Position numbers and translations under genes: made by a program. A DNA stretch of 10,669 nt from an uncultured Ruminococcus sp. GTDB lineage: Bacteria > Bacillota > Clostridia > Oscillospirales > Acutalibacteraceae. Below the pieces are notes generated by a model. The model saw only the letters and a list, made by a program, of their open reading frames with translations, was not told the origin of the DNA and ran no database searches. The stretch lies in contig CACXGJ010000035.1 in assembly GCA_902767125.1 (NCBI GenBank), forward strand, positions 1 to 10,669. The letters run 5' to 3'. Positions 5,920-10,669 of this stretch are shown piece by piece (the stretch's first letter is position 1; every line of letters begins with the position of its first letter).

Positions 5920-7215
5920 ATGGGTATTATCAGAGCAGCAATCAATTCAGTAGGCGGAGCAGCAGCGGATTCTTATCTTGATGCGTACCGTGCATATCAT
6001 ATGGGACCGAGAACGGCAGTTTGTCCGGGTGTGTTTGCAGATGACGGTTCGGGCAGAAATACTAATACAAAACGTGCCAACAATGTGATTTCAAACGGTT
6101 CTAAAATTTATGTTGACGCAAATCAGCTCATGTGTTTGGTTGACGGCGGAAAGGTCGTTGACTATTCAGCCGAACCCGGTTACTATACGGTGTCAAATTC
6201 CTCTGCACCGTCATTGTTCAACGGCGAATTTAAAAAAACATTTTCTGATGTATGGGACAGAATAAAATTCGGCGGTAATCAGTACAAGGAACAAAGAGTT
6301 ATCTATATAAATCTCCGTGCAATGGAGGGCATAAAATTCGGTACAAGAACTCCTGTGCCTTTCTTTGATGAAAAGTATCAGATAGATGTTGCGGTAAGGG
6401 CTTTCGGTACTTTCTCAATCAAAATCACTGATCCGTGGAAATTCTTCAATGAAGTTATCCCTCATGAGTGCGTTATGGAGGGTGCAATGCTTGATGTTGA
6501 GGATTTCCTTAATGATACATTCATGTCCGAATATCTCGGTGCATTGGGCGAGGCTTTGAGCAATATGTCCGTTGAAGGTATACCGCTTTCAAGAATACCG
6601 ACTCAAACGGGAAAGCTGTCAATGTATATGAGAGATGCCCTTGATCCCGTATGGAAGGAACACAGAGGTCTTGAGATAATAAATGTCGGCATTTCGAGTA
6701 TCACTTATGATGACGATACAAAGAAGCTCCTGCAGAAAAGAAATGAAGCAGCTATATTCACCGATCCGAGTATGCGTGAGGCTTATGTACAGACATCTAT
6801 TGCGGACGGCTTGAAAGCAGCAGGCTCAAATCCCAATGGTGCAGGCAATGCGTTTGTGGCAATGAATATGGGTATGGGTGCAGCAGGCGGCTTTATGAAC
6901 ACAGCCTCAAACAATAATATGCAGCAGATGCAGATGCAGCAGCAAATGCAGCAGCAGGCTGTACAGGCTAATGCAGGCGGCTGGGATTGCTCATGCGGTC
7001 ATAAGGGCAATACAGGCAAGTTCTGTGCAGAATGCGGTGCAAAGAAGCCTGAACCTGCGGGAGCATGGAAATGTGTCTGCGGTGCAACAAATACAGGCAA
7101 GTTCTGTGCAGAGTGCGGTGCAAAAAAACCTGAAAGCAATACATGGGACTGTTCATGCGGTCACAAGGGCAATACAGGCAAATTCTGTGCGGAATGTGGA
7201 AGCAAACGCCCTTAA
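5920..7215 (+). CDS. SPFH-domain protein with three C-terminal zinc ribbons (YdjI-like)
   Basis: 431 residues. The N-terminal two thirds (about 1-310) match the SPFH/'virion core' family that includes Bacillus YdjI. It starts with an amphipathic GIIRAAINSVGGAAADS segment and continues through a beta-rich SPFH core (FGTRTPVPFFD, VRAFGTFSIKI) and a helical part. Next is a Met/Gln-rich low-complexity linker (about 330-352). It ends with three tandem W-x-C-x-C-G ... FCAECG ribbons with Cys at 357/359/369/372, 385/387/396/399 and 411/413/423/426. Such proteins assemble at membranes, and the ribbons probably bind zinc and a partner. The ATG at 5920 has GGGAGA ten bases upstream, whereas the in-frame ATG at 5863 has no ribosome site. 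It is the first gene of an operon that also encodes YdjG-like and YdjH-like proteins, matching the Bacillus arrangement in content though not in order. Confidence 0.85.
   Translation: MGIIRAAINSVGGAAADSYLDAYRAYHMGPRTAVCPGVFADDGSGRNTNTKRANNVISNGSKIYVDANQLMCLVDGGKVVDYSAEPGYYTVSNSSAPSLFNGEFKKTFSDVWDRIKFGGNQYKEQRVIYINLRAMEGIKFGTRTPVPFFDEKYQIDVAVRAFGTFSIKITDPWKFFNEVIPHECVMEGAMLDVEDFLNDTFMSEYLGALGEALSNMSVEGIPLSRIPTQTGKLSMYMRDALDPVWKEHRGLEIINVGISSITYDDDTKKLLQKRNEAAIFTDPSMREAYVQTSIADGLKAAGSNPNGAGNAFVAMNMGMGAAGGFMNTASNNNMQQMQMQQQMQQQAVQANAGGWDCSCGHKGNTGKFCAECGAKKPEPAGAWKCVCGATNTGKFCAECGAKKPESNTWDCSCGHKGNTGKFCAECGSKRP
6982..7212 (+). repeat. Three tandem zinc-ribbon coding repeats
   Basis: The units at 6982-7050, 7066-7131 and 7144-7212 each encode one W-x-C-x-C ... 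C-x-x-C ribbon. Units 1 and 3 are nearly the same at DNA level, including the shared run GGGCAATACAGGCAA. Unit 2 is one codon shorter between the cysteine pairs. This points to internal duplication. Confidence 0.85.
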
Positions 7216-7251
7216 AAGCCTTTTATGAAATGAAAATCTAACGAAATTATA

Positions 7252-7290
7252 CAGACCTGTTTAAGAGAATAAAATACTTAAACAGGTCTG
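7252..7290 (+). other. Perfect 14-bp inverted repeat between the first two operon genes
   Basis: CAGACCTGTTTAAG (7252-7265) pairs exactly with CTTAAACAGGTCTG (7277-7290) around an 11-base loop. No T run follows; the next bases are GTTAGTATAGGGGG, which include the next ribosome site. It could be an attenuator, an mRNA processing or stabilising hairpin, or a protein-binding site. Confidence 0.7.
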
Positions 7291-7317
7291 GTTAGTATAG
7301 GGGGATTTTTTGATAAT

Positions 7318-8394
7318 ATGGAAACGATTGCTTATAAATGTATAAACTGTGGAGGTCCTTTGCAGTATGATCCTGCCAAACTGAAATTTGCCTGTGAATA
7401 TTGCAGGAGCGATTTCACGGAGGCAGAACTGAAAGCACATTTCGGCGAATTGGACGATGAGCTAAAAAAAGATGCAGTCGATGAACCTGAATCACCAAAA
7501 GAAGAAAATGCTGATGAATTTTCGGAAAATACCGTGATATATTCATGTCAGAACTGTGGTGCTGAAATAATGGCGGAGAAGACCACAGCCGCAACTTTCT
7601 GTATATACTGTCACAGCCCTGTCGTGCTTACAAACAGACTGACAGGTAAATTCAAGCCCGATCTGGTGATACCATTCAAAATTTCAGAGGAAGATGCAAA
7701 AAAGAAATTCTTTGAAATGTGCGGAAAAAAGTTATTTTTGCCGAAGAAATTCATGCAGAATGCCGAGCTTGATATGATAAAGGGAGTTTATTATCCGTAT
7801 TGGATGGTGGATTCCCTGAAGGACGGAACAGTCCATGCAACTGCCAAAAATGTCCGCCGTTGGACTCAAGGTGATACCCGTTATATTGAGACGAGTGTAT
7901 ATAAAGTAAGACGTGCAGGCAGGATAAATTTCACGAATTATCCTCACTCTGCACTTGCAAAAGAAGACCACAATATGATGAAATATGTCAATCCGTATGA
8001 TGACAATGAGATGAAGCAGTTTACGATGGCATACCTGTCGGGATTCCTTGCGGAAAAGCGTGACAGTGAAAGAGATGCCGTTCAAAGTGCCGTTGACAAG
8101 GAGCTTCTCGGATATGCAAAAAAAATATACGGTGATACGATGTCGGATTATGACAGCTATGAGATAGATGATATTAACCTGAATACATTGAATGAATCAT
8201 GGAAATATGCGTTGATGCCTGTATGGATGATGACCTTCAACTATGAGGGCAGGAATTTTATCTATGCAATGAACGGTCAGACGGGAAAAACCTACGGTGA
8301 GCTTCCATGCGACAAGGGAAAACTTGCATTGTTCGGAGCAGGTGTATTTATTGTATTGATGATAATAGGCATACTGTTGGGAGGATATTTCTGA
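7318..8394 (+). CDS. Double zinc-ribbon membrane protein (YdjG-like)
   Basis: 358 residues. Two CxxC...CxxC ribbons lie at the N-terminus (Cys 8/11/26/29 and 77/80/95/98), separated by an acidic Glu/Asp/Lys-rich linker. A globular domain follows with VIPFKISEEDAKKKF and GVYYPYWMVDS motifs, then a C-terminal membrane helix (336-358) that ends the protein. This layout matches Bacillus YdjG and related 'TFIIB-type zinc ribbon' proteins, whose biochemical role is not established; it is not a transcription factor despite the name. It is tail-anchored with the bulk of the protein probably cytoplasmic. GGGGGA at 7300-7305 serves the ATG at 7318, somewhat far at 12 bases. It lies downstream of the SPFH gene and one base from the next gene, so it is co-transcribed. 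A joint membrane complex with the SPFH protein is plausible from conserved neighbourhood but not shown here. Confidence 0.82.
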   Translation: METIAYKCINCGGPLQYDPAKLKFACEYCRSDFTEAELKAHFGELDDELKKDAVDEPESPKEENADEFSENTVIYSCQNCGAEIMAEKTTAATFCIYCHSPVVLTNRLTGKFKPDLVIPFKISEEDAKKKFFEMCGKKLFLPKKFMQNAELDMIKGVYYPYWMVDSLKDGTVHATAKNVRRWTQGDTRYIETSVYKVRRAGRINFTNYPHSALAKEDHNMMKYVNPYDDNEMKQFTMAYLSGFLAEKRDSERDAVQSAVDKELLGYAKKIYGDTMSDYDSYEIDDINLNTLNESWKYALMPVWMMTFNYEGRNFIYAMNGQTGKTYGELPCDKGKLALFGAGVFIVLMIIGILLGGYF

Positions 8395-8395
8395 T

Positions 8396-8782
8396 ATGAA
8401 AAAGACAAGAACTTTTCTTATAAGCTCATTGGCTGTAATGCTTCTTGCAGTCGCAATGATGTTCGGAGCAATGTCCGTAAGTGCCGTATATGAGGAATAT
8501 GACACAAATATGTCTGCCGAACAGATGGCTTATGATGATTACTATGATGACGGCTATTACAGTGATTCAAGACCTGTCAGTATGGGCAGGACAATAGGAA
8601 CTTCAGTGGTGGTAAGCATTGTAGGCTCGGTAATTGCTGTGCTTGTGGTATGGGGCAGGTATAAATTCAACGGCAGAACAGAGCCGTATCCGTATACAAG
8701 AAAGGCTCCGTTGGAATTGACTGACAGGGAAGATGTGCTTGTTGACAGATACGTGAAGACAGAGAGGATAGAACGCCGCTGA
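8396..8782 (+). CDS. Small exported membrane protein resembling the C-terminal part of YdjH/TPM-domain proteins
   Basis: 128 residues. A signal peptide (1-30, ending VSA) is followed by a short Tyr/Asp-rich extracytoplasmic segment (31-58), a membrane helix (about 67-86) and a basic tail with LELTDREDVLVDRY. The helix plus this tail resembles the C-terminal end of YdjH-type TPM-domain proteins. The roughly 130-residue TPM domain that normally sits between signal peptide and helix is missing, replaced by the Tyr/Asp stretch. The signal and the reading frame are clean, so this looks like a stable short form and not a broken gene. GGGAGG (8379-8384) inside the end of the preceding gene serves the ATG, and only one base separates the stop and start, indicating translational coupling. 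The family assignment is from resemblance and position; the function is unknown. Confidence 0.75.
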   Translation: MKKTRTFLISSLAVMLLAVAMMFGAMSVSAVYEEYDTNMSAEQMAYDDYYDDGYYSDSRPVSMGRTIGTSVVVSIVGSVIAVLVVWGRYKFNGRTEPYPYTRKAPLELTDREDVLVDRYVKTERIERR

Positions 8783-8812
8783 AAAAAATAACAGGAATGG
8801 AGGATGGTTGCT

Positions 8813-9328
8813 GTGAGATTCGATGTAATGCCCGTGGCAACAGAAAAACAGATACTCGAAGTCGAGGAAGCCGCCAATCATGTTTGGCATAATTATTACA
8901 AGGATATATTTTCGGAGGAACAGATAAATTATATGCTCGACAAGTTTCAGTCGAGGGAGGCTCTCAAAGCACAGATATCAAGCGGATATATATATTATAT
9001 GCTTCTTGCTGACGGTGAGCTTGCGGGATATATGTGTTATATAGTCAAGGATGACCATGTATTTTTATCGAGACTGTACATAAAGGCGGAATATCGCCGA
9101 CAAGGGCTTGCCAGAAAAACCATCGCTCATCTTGAAGCAATATTTCTGTCACCCGAACACGACTTTCAGCATATCAAAAAGATACGTCTGAATGTTGAAA
9201 GAAAGAACAGCTTTGCGATAAATGTCTATGAACATCTCGGATTCAGAAAAATAAAGCCCGTGAATGTAAATATAGGCAAAGGCTTTGTCTGTGAGGATTA
9301 TGTTATGGAAAGGATCATAAAGGCGTGA
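8813..9328 (+). CDS. GNAT-family N-acetyltransferase
   Basis: 171 residues, a single GNAT fold. The N-terminal part has HVWHNYYKDIFSEEQINYML followed by KFQS, typical of one GNAT subgroup. A FLSRLYIKAEYRRQGLA run forms beta-4 and the acetyl-CoA pyrophosphate loop (R95-x-x-G98-x-A100). NVERKNSFAINVYEHLGF is the usual late motif. It should transfer acetyl groups from acetyl-CoA to an amine; the substrate cannot be told. I prefer the GTG at 8813 because GGAGG (8799-8803) lies nine bases upstream. The in-frame ATG at 8804 directly abuts that site and would add three residues. It is fourth in the SPFH operon, about 30 bases after the previous stop, and is probably a passenger with no known tie to the YdjG/H/I group. 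Confidence 0.88.
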   Translation: MRFDVMPVATEKQILEVEEAANHVWHNYYKDIFSEEQINYMLDKFQSREALKAQISSGYIYYMLLADGELAGYMCYIVKDDHVFLSRLYIKAEYRRQGLARKTIAHLEAIFLSPEHDFQHIKKIRLNVERKNSFAINVYEHLGFRKIKPVNVNIGKGFVCEDYVMERIIKA

Positions 9329-9332
9329 GGCT

Positions 9333-9731
9333 ATGGGCAGAAAGCTGAAGGAATATATAATTTCGCTCCAAAGGCTGCTCGAAAGCGGTGAAGATATAGA
9401 AAATATCGTGGAGCTTAAGAATGAGCTGCTCACAGAAATAGGCTTTTGGCAGCATGAAAGGCTCATACATCTTTTGGTCACAATTCTATTTGCATTGATG
9501 ACAATGGCAGTATTTATGGTATTGCTTTTTTATCGGCAGATATCTATGCTCATATTGCTGGCAGCACTGCTTTCCCTGATGATACCGTATATAAGACATT
9601 ATTATATTCTTGAGAACGGTGTTCAGACACTCTATGTATTTTACGAGGAGCTTACAAGAAGACAGGGAAATATCCCCGAAGGCTGTGTTCCGAAATTAAA
9701 GGGTGTTGTTATCAAAGAACTGAAAAAATGA
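9333..9731 (+). CDS. Small two-helix membrane protein of unknown function
   Basis: 132 residues. A predicted helical, charged N-terminus (about 4-43) is followed by two membrane helices (about 45-66 and 70-86) joined by a tight YRQ turn, then a cytoplasmic-looking C-terminus containing ENGVQTLYVFYEEL. I do not recognise a named family, although small proteins of this hairpin layout occur in many Clostridia. The ATG lies four bases after the GNAT stop, with GAGG very close and AAGG about ten bases upstream, so translation probably depends on coupling to the GNAT gene. It is the last gene of the operon, ahead of a strong terminator. A membrane-linked role with the GNAT enzyme is only a guess from position. 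Confidence 0.75.
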   Translation: MGRKLKEYIISLQRLLESGEDIENIVELKNELLTEIGFWQHERLIHLLVTILFALMTMAVFMVLLFYRQISMLILLAALLSLMIPYIRHYYILENGVQTLYVFYEELTRRQGNIPEGCVPKLKGVVIKELKK

Positions 9732-9741
9732 CAAAAAATAA

Positions 9742-9780
9742 TCTCCCTCATTTTGTATAAAAAATGGGGGAGAATTTTTT
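9742..9780. terminator. Bidirectional terminator between convergent genes
   Basis: A 13-bp stem (TCTCCCTCATTTT at 9742-9754 with AAAATGGGGGAGA at 9761-9773, one G-T pair) has a T run on the plus strand (9775-9780). The A-rich bases before it (9733-9740) give a T-rich tail on the minus strand. It serves the plus-strand operon and the convergent DUF308 gene. Confidence 0.88.
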
Positions 9781-9782
9781 GC

Positions 9783-10424
9783 TTATTCGTCATCAGCAGT
9801 CGTATCTACTATTCTGCTTTTTTCTTTGACCTTTCTTTCGACACCGTTTACAGTATCTTTTAAGATCTTTGAAACACGGAGAATTGAAACCAAATCCCAT
9901 ATACCGCTGAAAATAAGTCCGCATCCGATGAATATCATTACAATGTTTGCTATGCCGAAGGGCTTTGTCATTGCAAGTATTCCAAAAGCAGCCATGATAA
10001 CAGCTCCCAGAAGCTGTATCCACCATCTCGGAGAATCCATCTTGAGGAAATCAAAAGCATACTGAAGCTTTATTACAGCGGATACTATCAAAACAATAGC
10101 CAGTGTCACATCTATAATGCTTACGAAAAATTCAGGTGTTGCAAGCAAAAATATTCCAAAGCCGAGCATTGCACCGCCCTGAACAAGTCCGAATGAACCG
10201 AAAGCACTTTCAGCCCTTGCCATGAAATATTTTACTATCCTGATTATTCCCCATACACATAATACAGCACCTATGCTCTGACATATAAGTCCGTTGATCG
10301 TTTCGGGAAAGCATATCATAAGTATTCCGAGGATTATCATTGAAGCATTCATTATGATTATTTCGGACCGTATGCCTTTTAGATTCTGTTTTACGGTATC
10401 CCATTGGGTTTGTTTTTTAGCCAT
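9783..10424 (-). CDS. DUF308/HdeD-family six-helix membrane protein
   Basis: 213 residues with six predicted membrane helices (about 22-39, 44-64, 79-95, 101-119, 136-152 and 159-178). They form three helix pairs with repeated glycine-rich (I)LG/FGI and 'P-x-F/E' loop patterns (ICFPETI, LATPEFF, MTKPFGI), the internal repeat that marks the HdeD/DUF308 family. The N-terminus is short and basic, and the C-terminus is a charged cytoplasmic tail ending TADDE. HdeD is linked to acid stress in E. coli; no function can be claimed here. AAAGGAG (10433-10439) lies eight bases before the ATG at 10424, so I prefer it over the ATG at 10442, which would place the start upstream of the ribosome site. It lies alone, convergent to the SPFH operon and downstream of rnpB. 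Confidence 0.86.
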   Translation of the reverse strand: MAKKQTQWDTVKQNLKGIRSEIIIMNASMIILGILMICFPETINGLICQSIGAVLCVWGIIRIVKYFMARAESAFGSFGLVQGGAMLGFGIFLLATPEFFVSIIDVTLAIVLIVSAVIKLQYAFDFLKMDSPRWWIQLLGAVIMAAFGILAMTKPFGIANIVMIFIGCGLIFSGIWDLVSILRVSKILKDTVNGVERKVKEKSRIVDTTADDE

Positions 10425-10458
10425 ATAAAAAGCTCCTTTCAAAAAATTTGTTAATAGA

Positions 10459-10487
10459 ATTATATCATCATGGAATCAAAAAGTATA
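10459..10487 (-). promoter_or_regulatory. Candidate extended -10 promoter of the DUF308 gene
   Basis: On the minus strand TGATATAAT (10467 down to 10459) gives an extended -10. A weak -35 (TATACT, 10487-10482) lies 17 bases upstream. Transcription would start about 25-30 bases before the start codon. Confidence 0.45.
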
Positions 10488-10510
10488 TAAATAAATTGTA
10501 AATTTTATAT

Positions 10511-10546
10511 AAAAAAACAGACCTCGGACAGATATCCAAGGTCTGT
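10511..10546 (-). terminator. Rho-independent terminator of rnpB
   Basis: On the minus strand an 11-bp stem (ACAGACCTTGG with CCGAGGTCTGT, one G-U pair) around an 8-base loop is followed by a run of seven T (plus-strand A at 10511-10517). It lies about 15 bases beyond the RNase P RNA 3' end. Confidence 0.9.
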
Positions 10547-10561
10547 ATATTTTCGGAAAAA

Positions 10562-10669
10562 GGAGTGAGACGATAAGCCGGGTTCTGTCGTGAACAGCCA
10601 TCTATCTTGGCAGCCCGTTGCCGGCACTGCTCAATGCCACCTATTCAAAGCCATCGGGCAGATGTTGAA
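10562..10669 (-). ncRNA. rnpB: RNase P RNA (type A), 3' end, partial
   Basis: The minus strand carries CACGACAGAACCCGGCTTAT (10592-10573), the near-universal 3' strand that forms the P4 and P2/P1 core of bacterial RNase P RNA. It is preceded by AGATAGATGGCTGTTCA, closely matching the type-A (E. coli-like) consensus. A hairpin-rich region lies upstream of that. RNase P RNA is the catalytic part of the enzyme that trims tRNA 5' ends. Only about the last 108 bases are present, and the rest lies beyond the right edge. The 3' end is set by the GTCTCACTCC strand and the terminator just after it; the exact last base is approximate. Confidence 0.95.

Noticed and set aside
6971..7228. An 85-codon plus-strand frame and regular DNA repeats that could suggest a repeat array or CRISPR
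   Set aside because: The repeats are in-frame zinc-ribbon codons of the SPFH gene. Units are adjacent and coding, with no spacers, so neither CRISPR nor a separate gene is supported.

Overview
The window looks like the chromosome of a low-GC, Gram-positive gut-type Firmicute. Clostridia close to Ruminococcus or other Oscillospiraceae are my best guess. The signs are AT-rich spacers, sigma-A type promoters, strong AGGAGG ribosome sites, SipW-type exported proteins, a sorting-signal surface protein, and a bacterial type-A RNase P RNA with a Rho-independent terminator. The genus is inferred from family resemblance and cannot be fixed from the sequence alone.

Left part (1-3316): an export and surface cluster. 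The first ~100 bases carry, on the minus strand, the cleavage region of a SipW-dependent (TasA/camelysin-like) exported protein that runs off the left edge and has no recognisable start. After an AT-rich spacer with a good promoter come three tandem plus-strand genes (481-1401, 1425-2360, 2371-3222). Each has one N-terminal membrane segment, the SipW-type motif and an acidic, cysteine-free beta-rich body. They probably form one transcript ending at a terminator at 3284-3316. The third gene stops at an amber codon, but its frame continues for 18 codons into a Pro-Glu tail closed by two tandem TGA stops.

Middle (3317-5764): two single-gene units, each with its own promoter and terminator. One is a secreted surface protein with a C-terminal TG-E / membrane / basic-tail anchor (3695-4483). 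The other is a membrane-anchored VanY-type (peptidase M15B) D,D-carboxypeptidase (4645-5727). With the cluster to the left they make a cell-wall and surface neighbourhood: exported subunits that may form a fibre or matrix, a candidate wall-anchored partner, and a peptidoglycan-trimming enzyme. The SipW signal peptidase and a sortase are not in the window.

Right-centre (5765-9780): a five-gene operon resembling the Bacillus ydjG-ydjH-ydjI group. It holds an SPFH protein with three C-terminal zinc ribbons, a double zinc-ribbon membrane protein, a small protein that looks like a YdjH/TPM-family protein without its TPM domain, a GNAT acetyltransferase and a small two-helix membrane protein. A perfect 14-bp hairpin separates the first two genes. 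A probably bidirectional terminator closes the operon.

Right edge (9783-10669), minus strand: a DUF308/HdeD-like six-helix membrane protein, and upstream of it the 3' end of rnpB with its terminator.

The most unusual items are the amber-interrupted Pro-Glu tail, the start-less SipW-type fragment at the left edge, and the TPM-less small protein in the SPFH operon.
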